From Candidatus Omnitrophota bacterium (GTDB lineage: Bacteria; Omnitrophota; JACPQZ01): 33,922 nt of DNA. Under the pieces are notes generated by a model, which worked only from the letters and a program-made list of their open reading frames with translations, made no database searches and was not told the DNA's origin. The stretch spans positions 1 through 33,922 of the forward strand of contig JACPQZ010000045.1 of assembly GCA_016190205.1 (NCBI GenBank). Reading direction: 5' to 3'. The translations under genes and the position numbers were made by a program. Shown piece by piece: positions 21,130 through 29,879 of the stretch (positions within the stretch are counted from its first letter, which is position 1; every line of letters begins with the position of its first letter).

Positions 21130-22243
21130 CCTCATCCTGTTGAGCTGGAATAAGCTTGAGCTGACGCGCAAGTGTCTCGAAAGCCTTTTCCAGGAGACGG
21201 ACACCCCGGCCAAGCTCATTATCGTGGACAACGCGAGCGAGCCGCCCGTGCGGGCGTTCCTGGCCTCCGTCAAGCCCCGGGGCGCCATCGTGGACGTGGA
21301 GCTCATTCAGAACGAGAGAAACTCAGGCTATTCGGGAGGCATGAACGCCGGGCTCAAGCGCTCCGGGGCACCCCTCCTGTGCCTGCTGAACAACGATCTT
21401 GTTTTCACGCAGGGCTGGCTCGGCGAACTGATTGCCGTGGCGGAGTCAAATCCTCAAATCGGAATCGTAAACCCCTCCAGCAACTCGGTGGGAATCCTGC
21501 CCCCTTCAGGCATGGCCCTGCCGCAGTTTGGCCGGACCCTGTCCGGCCTCAAAGGAATTTTCACTGAAGTGGGCATGTGCATCGGATTCTGCATGCTCAT
21601 CAAGCGAAAGGTGCTCGACGCAGTCGGATTTTTGACCGAGGAGAACGAGGGATTCTTCTTCGAAGACGAAGATTACTCCGTGCGCGCGCAGCAGGCGGGA
21701 TTTCAGTGCGTGGTTGCGGAAGGCGCGTATGTTTACCATGATGAGCACAAAACCTTCAGACCCGGACGCGAACGGGACATTCTTTTTACGCGCAACCGGA
21801 AAAAGTGCAACGAGAAATGGGGCCGCAGGGTACGCATCGCCTGGCCGCGGTTTCAGGCCCCGCCGGGCGCGGATGAACTGAGGCACTGGTTTTCCAAACT
21901 CATTTACTGGGCGAGGAGGCGCGCTTTCGTCAGCACGTTTTATCCGGGTGGACACCCGGCAGGTCACCTGACAGGTCACAAAGAGCTGTTCCGTTCGCTC
22001 GGACTTGTCCCGCACGGGGATGTCCAATGGAACCCAATCCCCCGGAGACTCGCGCCCTGGTTTGCCTTCTTTAGAATTCTCAAGCGCAGGAAGAAACCCT
22101 ATGATATCATTGTGGCCCCCTCCGCCCGGTGGGGCCGGTGCATGCAAATCTTTAAGTTCATCCATGGGGCCGACGTGGTCCAGGAAGGGGATGAACGACT
22201 TCTGGAAACCCGTTGGAAGGCACGGAGAGCGATCGCCTCTTAA
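21110..22243 (+). CDS. GT2 family glycosyltransferase with C-terminal extension
   Basis: The first 260 residues are a GT-A domain: CDLILLSWNKLELTRKCLES, IIVDNASEPP, the NERNSGYSGGMNAGLKRS loop, LLNNDLVFTQGW for the metal-binding DxD-like site, and EGFFFEDEDYSVRAQQAGF for the catalytic base region. These are hallmarks of rhamnosyltransferase-like GT2 enzymes. The last 120 residues are basic and tryptophan-rich with no recognised domain. Start is TTG 21110 with GAGGAGA about 10 nt before, inside the previous gene. Confidence 0.85.
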   Translation: MPAPPCDLILLSWNKLELTRKCLESLFQETDTPAKLIIVDNASEPPVRAFLASVKPRGAIVDVELIQNERNSGYSGGMNAGLKRSGAPLLCLLNNDLVFTQGWLGELIAVAESNPQIGIVNPSSNSVGILPPSGMALPQFGRTLSGLKGIFTEVGMCIGFCMLIKRKVLDAVGFLTEENEGFFFEDEDYSVRAQQAGFQCVVAEGAYVYHDEHKTFRPGRERDILFTRNRKKCNEKWGRRVRIAWPRFQAPPGADELRHWFSKLIYWARRRAFVSTFYPGGHPAGHLTGHKELFRSLGLVPHGDVQWNPIPRRLAPWFAFFRILKRRKKPYDIIVAPSARWGRCMQIFKFIHGADVVQEGDERLLETRWKARRAIAS

Positions 22244-22245
22244 AC

Positions 22246-23385
22246 ATGACACAACCGCTTCGGATCGCCATTAACTGCAGGCCTTTCTTAAGAAAAGACT
22301 TTACGGGCATCGGACGCTATACGCACGATCTCGTCCACACCCTCCTAAAGATAGACGAAAAAAACAGGTACTTGTGGCACGTCCCCATCCGCTTGTTTGA
22401 CAGGCGGCGTAAATTCCCGCGCCCCGTAAGCGGCCAGGTCACCTTGAAACGCGACTGGAGGGGGCTGGGGGTCGAACGGATGTTTCAGGACGTGGATATC
22501 TATCACGCGCCCAGTCCTGAAGAAGTAAACTGCCGGCGGGCTAAGGTGGTGGTCACCGTGCACGACCTCATCTTCAAAGTCCTTCCGGTGGTTCATACGG
22601 ACGACGCCATCCAGGAGAGCGAGAAAAAGCTATCCTCATCCCTTGAACGGGCCGACCGAGTCATCTGCGTCTCCGACACCACCCGTGCGGATCTCTTGAA
22701 ATACTATCCGGTTCCGCCGCAGAAAGTGGAGCGTGTCTATAACGGGATAGACGAGGGAATTTTTTACCGGATGGGCACCGCCGATCTGGACCGGGCCCGG
22801 CACACCCTGGAAAAACGCGGGATTAAAGACCCGTATCTTTTGTTCGTCAGCACCATCGAGCCCCGCAAAAACCTAAAAACCCTGCTCAAGGCCCTGGCCC
22901 TCCTCAAAGAGAGAGGCCGTTTCAGCGGCCAGCTCGTCGTCTGCGGGATGCGCGGCTGGATGACTGAAGACACGGAAGACGTTGTGGAAAAGCTCGGGCT
23001 GAAGGCGTGCGTCATCTTCACGGGCCATATGGCCGGCGCGGACCTGCGCCAGTTCTACAATCTGGCACGGGCCCTGATTTATCCGTCTTTTTACGAGGGC
23101 TTCGGTCTTCCTATCGTCGAAGCGTTTGCCTGCGGGACGCCGGTCATTACCTCGCATAATTCCTCCTGCAAGGAAATCGCAGGCCCTGCGGCTCTTACCG
23201 TGGACCCTCTCGACGAGGACGAGCTCGCCCAGGCCATCCATCGCATCCTCAATGACAAGGCCTGCGCTCAAGGCCTGGTTCAAGAAGGGCTCATGAGGGC
23301 CCAACGCTTCACCCTCACCACTTGCGCACGGGAGGCCCTCCAGGTTTACGAGCACTTGGGCGCTTCATTGAGTTGCAATAAGTAG
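22246..23385 (+). CDS. GT4 family glycosyltransferase (mannosyltransferase-like)
   Basis: The 379-aa GT-B enzyme begins MTQPLRIAINCRPFLRKDFT with GIGRYTHDLV, has VVTVHDLIFKVLP and VICVSDTTRADLLKYYPVPP in the acceptor half, and in the donor half KDPYLLFVSTIEPRKNLKTL, VFTGHM-type strand, and the EX7E loop SFYEGFGLPIVEAFACGTPV. This is typical of GT4 mannosyl- or rhamnosyltransferases. ATG 22246 is chosen 2 nt after the previous stop; the frame extends to TTG 22213 but those codons lie inside the GT2 gene. About 230 bp without a gene follow. Confidence 0.88.
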   Translation: MTQPLRIAINCRPFLRKDFTGIGRYTHDLVHTLLKIDEKNRYLWHVPIRLFDRRRKFPRPVSGQVTLKRDWRGLGVERMFQDVDIYHAPSPEEVNCRRAKVVVTVHDLIFKVLPVVHTDDAIQESEKKLSSSLERADRVICVSDTTRADLLKYYPVPPQKVERVYNGIDEGIFYRMGTADLDRARHTLEKRGIKDPYLLFVSTIEPRKNLKTLLKALALLKERGRFSGQLVVCGMRGWMTEDTEDVVEKLGLKACVIFTGHMAGADLRQFYNLARALIYPSFYEGFGLPIVEAFACGTPVITSHNSSCKEIAGPAALTVDPLDEDELAQAIHRILNDKACAQGLVQEGLMRAQRFTLTTCAREALQVYEHLGASLSCNK

Positions 23386-23613
23386 CCTTCCGTACCCTCC
23401 AGGCGCCGCGCATCTAAGAAAATATAAATTTTTATGGCCGCCCCAAATGTGCGATTTTGTGACACCCTCCAGCACAGGTATGTGCGCCATTTATAGAAAG
23501 AAAGCTTTTAATTGTTGCATGTATGCTACACACAAGTCGTGTTTTATAAATTTGCATCTTTTTGGGAGGGGAGGGCATACTTGGAGTAGAAATTCGAAAG
23601 GGGGGGAGAGCCC

Positions 23614-23982
23614 ATGATTAAGATGCTGGTCGTAGATGACGAAATCGAGATCTGCGATTTCCTCAAAAACTTTTTTAGCGAGAAGCAGTATGAAGTGGTC
23701 ACTGCCCTGAATGGACAGGACGCCATCAAGAAGATCCAGGACATTAACCCGGAACTTATGCTCCTCGACGTGCGCATGCCCGGTCTTTCCGGGATCGAGG
23801 TCTTGAGAAAGGTCCGAGACCATAACAAGAGCGTAAAGATCATCATGGTGACGGCCGTAGAGAACCAGGACCTCATGCGCCTGGCCCGGGAGCTGGGGGC
23901 AAACGATTACATCACGAAGCCCTTCAGCTTGGACTACCTGGAAAACAACGTGATGGAAAAGGTCGCAGGGCTCGCAGCTTAA
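23614..23982 (+). CDS. Single-domain response regulator (CheY-like)
   Basis: The 122-aa receiver domain has Asp8/Asp9, the phospho-acceptor Asp52 (LLDVRMPG), Thr80 (MVTA) and Lys102 (TKPF). There is no output domain. It is 16 nt before the HD-GYP gene, so it probably controls or works with c-di-GMP breakdown. A G-rich ribosome site (GGGGGGAGAG) precedes the ATG. The 228 bp upstream are AT-rich in part (TTTTATAAATTTG near 23542) but show no clean promoter pair. Confidence 0.92.
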   Translation: MIKMLVVDDEIEICDFLKNFFSEKQYEVVTALNGQDAIKKIQDINPELMLLDVRMPGLSGIEVLRKVRDHNKSVKIIMVTAVENQDLMRLARELGANDYITKPFSLDYLENNVMEKVAGLAA

Positions 23983-23998
23983 GGCAAGGAACGAGAAC

Positions 23999-25336
23999 AT
24001 GCCCGCATATCTCATTTGGTTTACGGGGGCAGGTCTGGCCGCCCTGGCCGGCCTGGGGGTCTGGAACACCGTTCAGGCGCAAGCGGCCAAGACCCGCAGG
24101 GATCACCAGGACGCCGCCGACCGTTACAAGCACAGCCTCTCCTTGGCAAGCGAGGGCATGGTTCAGATTTCGGATCCCGTGCAACTCGCGAAACTCATCG
24201 CCCGCTACATCCAATCCCACTTTGACGTAGACCACGTGGATATTCTGCTCAAAGATCCGCAAAAAGGCTCGTTTGTCTTTAAGGCGACGAGGGGTGAGGG
24301 CCGCGTTCCTCAAGGGCTTGTCAAGATGGATAAGGCCAGCATCTTCGTGCGCTGGTTTTCACACACCGGCAACGCCGGGCGCGAAGACTCCCGTCACCTC
24401 ACGTTTGCGGAGGTGCGCTCCTGGGCACAGGACGAGGCCAGGCGCCGCGAAAACCCTGAGGGGTTCCGGGTGATTCAGGAGCTTTACCAGGAAATGAGGC
24501 GCTTTCATGCCTCGGTCGTCACGCCCAGCCTTTTCAAAAATGAACTGATGGCGATCCTCCTCTTGGGAACAAAGACATCCCGCGCAGCCTATGTGCCGGA
24601 GGATCTCACGCTGCTCGCGACCCTGGCCAATGACGTTGCGATCACAGTCCGAAACTCTATGCTCTTTGTCAACTTGAAGCGCACGAACCGCAGGCTGGAA
24701 AGCCGTGTCAGGCAGGTGGAGAATTTGCGCCAAAAAGAGCGGGAGAACATGCTGCAGGCCGTGAAATCCTTGGCAGAGACGGTGGATGCCAAGGATCAAT
24801 ATACCGGGGGGCACTTGGACAGCGTGGCGGAAATAGGGATGCGCTTCGGCGAGGTGGCCTTCGAAAAACTAGGCCTGCCGCTGGACGAAAAAAGACGGGA
24901 TATGCTCCTCACCGCCCTCCAGCTTCATGACGTGGGCAAGGTGGGCATCCCCGATGCGATTCTGACCAAACCGGGAAAACTCACGCCGGAAGAGTGGGTG
25001 ATCATGAGGGAACACGCCAATATCGGTGCGCGGATCCTGGCCCCCTTAGAATACTTTAAAGACGCGGCCTATGTTATCCAGCACCATCATGAGAACTGGG
25101 ACGGCACCGGGTATCCGCACCACTTAAGGGGGGAGGAGATCCCCCTGGAGGCCCGCCTCGTGGCCATCGTGGACGCGTTCCACGCCATGACCTCGGACCG
25201 CCCCTACCGGAAGGGGCTGGGTGCGGAAGAGGCCGTCCGCAGGCTGCGCGCCGCATCCGGGGTGCAGTTTGATCCCATCCTCACGGACATCTTCATCGAG
25301 ATGGTGCAAGCCCACGTTCTGGACATCGCCGCCTGA
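23999..25336 (+). CDS. GAF plus HD-GYP domain c-di-GMP phosphodiesterase, membrane-anchored
   Basis: The 445-aa product has an N-terminal TM segment (about residues 5-24), a GAF-like sensor region (about 45-225) and a coiled stretch (NLKRTNRRLESRVRQVENLR). The HD-GYP domain (about 255-440) has TGGHLDSVAEIG, ALQLHDVGKVGIPDAILTKP, EHANIGARIL, HHHENWDGTGYPHHLRGEEI and VDAFHAMTSDRPYR. All metal and GYP residues are present, so it should cleave c-di-GMP. The upstream response regulator is likely its signalling partner. Followed by a 7-bp-period repeat and a convergent regulator gene. Confidence 0.93.
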   Translation: MPAYLIWFTGAGLAALAGLGVWNTVQAQAAKTRRDHQDAADRYKHSLSLASEGMVQISDPVQLAKLIARYIQSHFDVDHVDILLKDPQKGSFVFKATRGEGRVPQGLVKMDKASIFVRWFSHTGNAGREDSRHLTFAEVRSWAQDEARRRENPEGFRVIQELYQEMRRFHASVVTPSLFKNELMAILLLGTKTSRAAYVPEDLTLLATLANDVAITVRNSMLFVNLKRTNRRLESRVRQVENLRQKERENMLQAVKSLAETVDAKDQYTGGHLDSVAEIGMRFGEVAFEKLGLPLDEKRRDMLLTALQLHDVGKVGIPDAILTKPGKLTPEEWVIMREHANIGARILAPLEYFKDAAYVIQHHHENWDGTGYPHHLRGEEIPLEARLVAIVDAFHAMTSDRPYRKGLGAEEAVRRLRAASGVQFDPILTDIFIEMVQAHVLDIAA

Positions 25337-25360
25337 TCGCTTGGAAATGAACACGATACT

Positions 25361-25388
25361 TACTGCGTACAGCGTTCTGCGTACTGCG
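25361..25388. repeat. Heptad repeat array, four units
   Basis: TACTGCG, TACAGCG, TTCTGCG, TACTGCG follow each other without gaps. It lies between the convergent ends of the HD-GYP and XRE regulator genes. The same words occur in the larger array at 27731-28002. Confidence 0.75.
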
Positions 25389-25395
25389 CCAAGAC

Positions 25396-25878
25396 TCACA
25401 GACTCAAAATACCCCAGACATGCAACACCTTTGCAGGAATGTGCCCCCTGTTCAGGAAGAGCAAAGCCCTCTCGCCTTTAAAGCTCAAGGAATTTCCCTT
25501 TAGAAGCCGATACACGCCGCGACCCAACTTGACCCTGACTTCTCCCTCCAGACACCAGACGAGGCGCTCGGTCCCTCTCCCGGTCTTTTGGATCTCGCCC
25601 TCTTCTCCAGGGGCCAGAGGCACGCACTCATGGTGCAAACGGTATACGGGTCCTTTGGAACAGGATGGAACCCTTTGTCCAGCGAATTCCTGGTACAAAT
25701 CGCCCAGCCCCAGCCTTAAGGCCCGCGCAATCTTGACGTGGGATTCCAAAGTCCCTGTCATGCGCTGGTTTTCAAGCCGGGAAAGCGTGGCCAGGTCCAC
25801 CCGCGCCTTTCGGGAAAGCTCCTGAAGCGTCATCCCCATCTGCTTCCTGACCTTGCGGATCCTATGACCTATTTTCAC
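25396..25878 (-). CDS. XRE-family transcriptional regulator with cupin-like C-terminus
   Basis: The N-terminal 60 residues form a helix-turn-helix: VKIGHRIRKVRKQMGMTLQE, LSRKARVDLATLSRLENQ. The C-terminal half (about 85-160) is a small beta-barrel of the cupin_2 type (LAPGEEGEIQ, WCLEGEVRVKLG, LLKGNSLSFKG, LHVWGIL) that could sense a ligand. The frame reaches GTG 25908, but that codon sits at or before the predicted transcription start (-10 at 25914-25909). GTG 25878, with GGGAG about 10 nt upstream, is the better start (160 aa). Confidence 0.85.
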   Translation of the reverse strand: MKIGHRIRKVRKQMGMTLQELSRKARVDLATLSRLENQRMTGTLESHVKIARALRLGLGDLYQEFAGQRVPSCSKGPVYRLHHECVPLAPGEEGEIQKTGRGTERLVWCLEGEVRVKLGRGVYRLLKGNSLSFKGERALLFLNRGHIPAKVLHVWGILSL

Positions 25879-25908
25879 GATAGAGGGCTCCCGGTAAAGA
25901 AACACCAC

Positions 25909-25937
25909 AATATATACCGTCTAGACGATTTAGTCAA
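25909..25937 (-). promoter_or_regulatory. Promoter of the XRE regulator with operator-like palindrome in the spacer
   Basis: On the minus strand: TTGACT (25937-25932), 17 bp, TATATT (25914-25909). The spacer contains the perfect 10-bp palindrome CGTCTAGACG at 25918-25927, a natural place for autorepression. Confidence 0.6.
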
Positions 25938-25972
25938 AGAGCAAACTAATTTACAGAATCAGCAAATATCTG

Positions 25973-26002
25973 TTGATTCAAAAGCCATGCTCCTGTTAAG
26001 AT
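25973..26002 (+). promoter_or_regulatory. Possible promoter of the beta-propeller gene
   Basis: TTGATT (25973-25978), 18 bp, TAAGAT (25997-26002). Moderate match only; the leader of about 70 nt ends in AAGAGGT before ATG 26078. Confidence 0.3.
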
Positions 26003-26077
26003 ACCCGTCGCCTTCCCTGATGTGCAGCCCTAGTTAATCGACTGTCCGCAGTTTAACTCCCCAAGAGGTACCTTAAG

Positions 26078-27721
26078 ATGAGAATCCCAATCCATTTAAA
26101 GATTTCCCTGGCCATGCTGCTCGCCGGGTCCCTGGCCAGGCCCTCCGGTCTTGCGGCGGGTCCCGCGTGGGAAGATAGAACAGAAGGGCTTTTTCAAGCC
26201 GACACGACCGCCGTGGCTATAGGATCGGACGAAAACCCCGCCGTTTACGCCGCCACCGCAGACGGCTCCCTGTACCAAACGACAGGCGCAGGGCCTTGGA
26301 GGCGTGTAGCCTTGGAAATACCTGCCGGGACCCGCGTTTATAAACTCAAGCTCGACCCCGCGCTGCCCGGAACACTCTATGCTGCAACCGGACATGGCCT
26401 TTATGCCGTTACGGAAAACCGGGCTCGTCAAGTCTTTGCGGGACCGCCCGGCGAGGATGCGGTTACCGCGGTAGCATTAAACCATGCGGGTGAGACAAGG
26501 CGCATCTACGCGGGGACCTCCCGGGGGCTCTACATCCTTGATTCCGATGAGCGTATGTGGAGAAGGAGCGGAGGCGAGTTGGGCGAAAGGCCCATCGGGG
26601 ATATCGCCGTGCACCCCCTCAATCCCAGGACCGTGCTCGTCGCCACGGACCATGAACTGTGGAGGAGCGTGGATCGGGGACTTCATTGGGAGAAGAGGTT
26701 TGCCATGACGCAGGACCACGAGCGGGAGGAAACTCGCGCTGATGCGGCAGACGAAGCGGCGGCGGATGCCGATGCGCTTCAGCCCCGGATTCACACCATC
26801 CTCTTCTGGACCTCGGACCCCGACCGGGTCTACCTGGGCACAGAAAAAGGCGTATTCTTCTCTCAAGACCTGGGCGAAACCTGGGAACATATCCCCGAAC
26901 AAGGGCTCCTCGACCGCAACGTAAAGACTTTAACGACACTGCCGCAGAGCGATGACCGGATGCTGGCCGGTACGGAGGCGGGAGTTTTTGCAGGAGATGC
27001 CAGGCTGGGTTCCTGGAGGGAATTTTACAAGGGGATGACGGCGCGCGACATACGAGGTCTTGCGGTGACCCGGATAGGTCCAACCCGCGTCTGGGCCGCC
27101 ACCGAGAACGGTGTCTTCCTATATGATCCGGAGACCGATCTTGAGCGGCTGAATCTCTATCACGAGATAAAACCGGTCCAGCTCGGCCTGGGTGCGGACG
27201 AGCTTTTGGATGCCTTTTCGTTTGAACCCGAAATCCAAGAGGTGCAGGAGGCTGCCATCCGGTATGCGGAGGTACACCCCGATAAAATCCTCCATTGGCG
27301 CCGGAGGGCTCGCCTGGCGGCCTTCATGCCGGAGCTGGGGCTGGGCTGGGACCGGACGCGCACCGTTGAGATCGACCGCGGCGGGACCAACGACCCGGAC
27401 ACCTTTATTCTGGGTCCGGAGGAGAAGGGGGTTGACGTGAGCTTTAGCTGGGACATAGCCAAGCTCATCTGGAACGACGACGAGACATCCATCGACACGC
27501 GCTCAAAACTTATGGTCCAGCTGCGCGACGACATCCTGGATGAGGTCAACCGCGTCTATTTCGAGCGCCGGAGGATTCAGACGGAGGTCTACTTAAGTCC
27601 TGCCCAGGATGTCCAGGAGGAGGTGGACCGGCGCCTGCGCGTGGAAGAGCTTACCGCACAGTTGGACGGCTTAACAGGGGGCTATTTCACCGGCACTGTA
27701 GAAAGAAATGTGAGAAATTAA
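26078..27721 (+). CDS. Secreted beta-propeller (BNR/sortilin-like) protein with conserved C-terminal domain
   Basis: A signal peptide (residues 1-27) leads about 330 residues of propeller blades with repeated strand patterns: VYAATADGSLYQT, LYAATGHGLYAV, IYAGTSRGLYIL, VLVATDHELWRSVDRGLHWEK, VYLGTEKGVFFSQDLGETWEH, MLAGTEAGVFAG, VWAATENGVFLYD. These include Asp-box-like turns. An acidic Ala-rich loop interrupts the middle. The C-terminal 170 residues form a separate domain (AIRYAEVHPDKILHWRRRAR, VSFSWDIAKLIWNDDETSID, LRDDILDEVNRVYFERRRIQ) that looks helical and envelope-associated. I know no function for it. Located at the cell surface or periplasm. Confidence 0.75.
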   Translation: MRIPIHLKISLAMLLAGSLARPSGLAAGPAWEDRTEGLFQADTTAVAIGSDENPAVYAATADGSLYQTTGAGPWRRVALEIPAGTRVYKLKLDPALPGTLYAATGHGLYAVTENRARQVFAGPPGEDAVTAVALNHAGETRRIYAGTSRGLYILDSDERMWRRSGGELGERPIGDIAVHPLNPRTVLVATDHELWRSVDRGLHWEKRFAMTQDHEREETRADAADEAAADADALQPRIHTILFWTSDPDRVYLGTEKGVFFSQDLGETWEHIPEQGLLDRNVKTLTTLPQSDDRMLAGTEAGVFAGDARLGSWREFYKGMTARDIRGLAVTRIGPTRVWAATENGVFLYDPETDLERLNLYHEIKPVQLGLGADELLDAFSFEPEIQEVQEAAIRYAEVHPDKILHWRRRARLAAFMPELGLGWDRTRTVEIDRGGTNDPDTFILGPEEKGVDVSFSWDIAKLIWNDDETSIDTRSKLMVQLRDDILDEVNRVYFERRRIQTEVYLSPAQDVQEEVDRRLRVEELTAQLDGLTGGYFTGTVERNVRN

Positions 27722-27730
27722 ACGATCGTA

Positions 27731-28002
27731 CAGCGTACTGCGTACTGCGTACAGCGTGGAACGTGAAGCGTGGAGCGGATAGCATTTAGCGAATAGCGTT
27801 TAGCGGATAGCGTGTAGCGTATAGAATAACCCCCCCTTTTTTCCTATACGCTCTCCGCTCTACGCTATACGCTAATCGTTGCACGCCTAACGCTGTAAGA
27901 ATCCTGCTCGCCCCGACGTGACGCAGTACGCACGACGCAGTACGCTGTACGAATCTTGCTCGCCCCGACGTGACGCTGTACGCACGACGCAGTACGCAGT
28001 AC
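27731..28002. repeat. Large heptad repeat region forming inverted arms, with a 52-bp tandem duplication
   Basis: This fills the 316 bp without a gene between 27722 and 28037. From 27731, thirteen consecutive 7-bp units follow nnGCGnn (CAGCGTA, CTGCGTA, AAGCGTG, TAGCGTT, TAGCGTA and variants) to 27821. After a spacer with a C run and a T run, complementary units (CTACGCT, ATACGCT, nACGCnn) run from 27844. The arms nearest the spacer pair closely (AGCGTATAG / CTATACGCT). A 52-bp segment at 27899-27950 is repeated with a few changes at 27951-28002. The RNA would form a long hairpin, perhaps ending transcription of the propeller gene. Confidence 0.8.
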
Positions 28003-28037
28003 GAGCATTGATGATCTCCGTATGTTAAAATACGCGC

Positions 28038-29243
28038 ATGCGGCAGAAATTATTCTGTCTGTGGGTGGTGACCGCGGCCATCGCCTGCGCTGGGCTGGCG
28101 GCATATCTCACCGCCCACTATTATTTTGTCCTCAAGGGCACCCTCTTCACCGGAGGCCCCTGTTCGGACCGCGGAATCTTCGACTGCAGTTCCGTTGCCT
28201 TTAGTGAGGCCGGCTCCCTCTGGGGTCTGCCCATCGCGCTCTATGGGCTGATGCTGTACTTAGGGGTTGCCATCCTGGGACTCCTGGCCCTCGGTTCCGG
28301 GGAAGACTTAAGGCGCGCGGCCCTGTCCCTCGTATGCGCGGTCGCCGCCTGCATGACCGTTTACGATGCGTACCTATTGTGGGTCATGTTCTTTAAGATC
28401 AAGGCGATCTGCATATTTTGCTTAGCGACCCACGCGTTAAATCTCGCCCTGCTGATTTCCCTTTTGGTCTTCCTCCGGCCTGTCCGTCTCGGACGATTTC
28501 TGAGCGACGGAATCGGCCTCTTCCGGTTCCGAATAGGGGCGGGGGGAATGGGCCTTGCCTGGCTTATCACTGGCTTTGCATTGGCCATGCTTACCCTGGG
28601 CGTGGGCGGAGGAATCCTGACCCGAGGGCTCATACTGGGAGACACAGATGAGATGCGGGCTTTCTTCGAACACCAGCTTAAACAGCAGACCCCCGTAGTG
28701 ACCGCGAAGGGGGACAATCCCAGCAAGGGGGCAACTCAACCGCGGATCGAGATCGTCAAATTCAGCGACTTCGAATGCCCTTCCTGCAGGCGCGCCTCGC
28801 GTTACTTAAAACTCGTCCAGGCCCGCTATCCGAACGAGGTATCCATCACCTACAAGAATTTCCCCCTCGATTCATCCTGCAACGCGTTTGTCAGGAACCG
28901 CGTCCATCTGCGGGCCTGCCGTCTGGCGCTCATGGGAGAGTGCGCCTTCAAGCAAAACCGCTTTTGGGAGTATCATGACACGGTATTTAGACTGGGGGCG
29001 GATTCCCCGGTTGACAAAATAGAAGGGGAACTGAAAAAGGCAGGATTAAATGTGATAGAGCTTAAGTCATGCGCTGAAGGCCGCGAGGCCTGGCAAGCCC
29101 TTCAGTCAGACGTCCAGGAGGCCGCGGCGCTTGCGGTTGACACGACGCCCACACTCATTATTAATGGATATCATTTTCAAGGAGACCTCCCTCCCTGGTC
29201 TCTGGAAATACTCATGCAACTTTTGCTGGAAAAAAAGACCTAG
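28038..29243 (+). CDS. VKOR-DsbA fusion, disulfide bond-forming oxidoreductase
   Basis: The N-terminal VKOR domain (residues 1-150, four or five TM) has the loop cysteines C42 and C50, the LWGLPIALYGLM turn and the active-site CIFC (125-128), which reduces quinone. A linker TM (about 175-195) leads to a periplasmic thioredoxin/DsbA domain with CPSC (247-250, SDFECPSCRRAS) and the cis-Pro region DTTPTLIINGYHF. The fusion both oxidises and recycles, replacing separate DsbA and DsbB. ATG 28038 follows the repeat region with no ribosome site; translation may be leaderless. Confidence 0.92.
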   Translation: MRQKLFCLWVVTAAIACAGLAAYLTAHYYFVLKGTLFTGGPCSDRGIFDCSSVAFSEAGSLWGLPIALYGLMLYLGVAILGLLALGSGEDLRRAALSLVCAVAACMTVYDAYLLWVMFFKIKAICIFCLATHALNLALLISLLVFLRPVRLGRFLSDGIGLFRFRIGAGGMGLAWLITGFALAMLTLGVGGGILTRGLILGDTDEMRAFFEHQLKQQTPVVTAKGDNPSKGATQPRIEIVKFSDFECPSCRRASRYLKLVQARYPNEVSITYKNFPLDSSCNAFVRNRVHLRACRLALMGECAFKQNRFWEYHDTVFRLGADSPVDKIEGELKKAGLNVIELKSCAEGREAWQALQSDVQEAAALAVDTTPTLIINGYHFQGDLPPWSLEILMQLLLEKKT

Positions 29244-29244
29244 G

Positions 29245-29796
29245 CTAAGAAGCGCCTCTCATGGTTTGAGCCGCCCCGAAGAAAAGCCCGCCCATCAGGG
29301 CCGCAAGTCCCACGATGATGGCTACCATAATAAGCCACCCGATGACGACCACCGCGACAGCGCGTCCGGTGCTCGTGTAGTCCAAGGTTTGCCGGACGGC
29401 AACCACCATGCTGACGATCATCCAGATAGTGGCCGCGAGTCCCACAAGGACCCGAAGTGGCGGGATGACCCCCAGCACCCGTATGACTCCCGGTGAGCTG
29501 GCAAATCCTAAGGTGCGGAGCATCTCACTGAAGTTTGCTTTTGTCTGCGGGGTGGCAAGGAAGCGAGTGCCTACAAAATAAGTAAGGAAGGCCCAGACAA
29601 ACCACCCGATGAGGGCGCCGACTGCGCTCGTTAAGATTCCCACTACGCCCAGGGTGCTAAACATCCCAATACCAGCCGCGGCGCTTGATATAAGCACGGC
29701 GAGCATCGCCTGTCCCATCGCGGATGTATCCTGTTCTACTTCCTCATAAAGCTGAACATCGAGTCTCGCAGCACGCAGCATGCGCTGGATGAGCAC
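29245..29796 (-). CDS. Yip1-family membrane protein
   Basis: The 183-aa product has a short amphipathic start (LIQRMLRAARLDVQLYEEVE) and five hydrophobic segments (about 28-48, 50-78, 108-128 and two between 140 and 178). WFVWAFLTYFVGTRFL and the charged QTKANFSEMLRTLGFASSPG between segments are typical of the bacterial YIP1 family, whose function is unknown. GTG start at 29796 is confirmed by GGGAGG six nt upstream. A perfect -10 TATAAT lies at 29843-29838 on this strand. Convergent with the VKOR-DsbA gene, with one base between their stops. Confidence 0.8.
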   Translation of the reverse strand: MLIQRMLRAARLDVQLYEEVEQDTSAMGQAMLAVLISSAAAGIGMFSTLGVVGILTSAVGALIGWFVWAFLTYFVGTRFLATPQTKANFSEMLRTLGFASSPGVIRVLGVIPPLRVLVGLAATIWMIVSMVVAVRQTLDYTSTGRAVAVVVIGWLIMVAIIVGLAALMGGLFFGAAQTMRGAS

Positions 29797-29879
29797 TGTC
29801 CACCTCCCTTTGGTTTGACCGGTTCCTGCGGATACCCATTATAACCGAACGGCTGGAGAAAAAGGAAGCATCAGGCATA

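Noticed and set aside
21506-22252. Long minus-strand open frame opposite the GT2 gene
   Set aside because: The plus frame carries clear GT2 motifs; the antisense frame has low-complexity Pro/Arg-rich sequence and no domain.
23440-23530. Sigma-54 type promoter (TGGC...TTGC) ahead of the response regulator
   Set aside because: The spacing and the GG/GC dinucleotides do not meet the -24/-12 rule at either candidate.
18970-23583. 13-mer GAGGGCATACTTG shared upstream of 19002 and of 23614
   Set aside because: Several chance 13-mer matches are expected in a window of this size and the flanks do not match.
27731-28002. CRISPR array
   Set aside because: Units are 7 bp and contiguous, with no spacer-length variable segments and no cas genes nearby.
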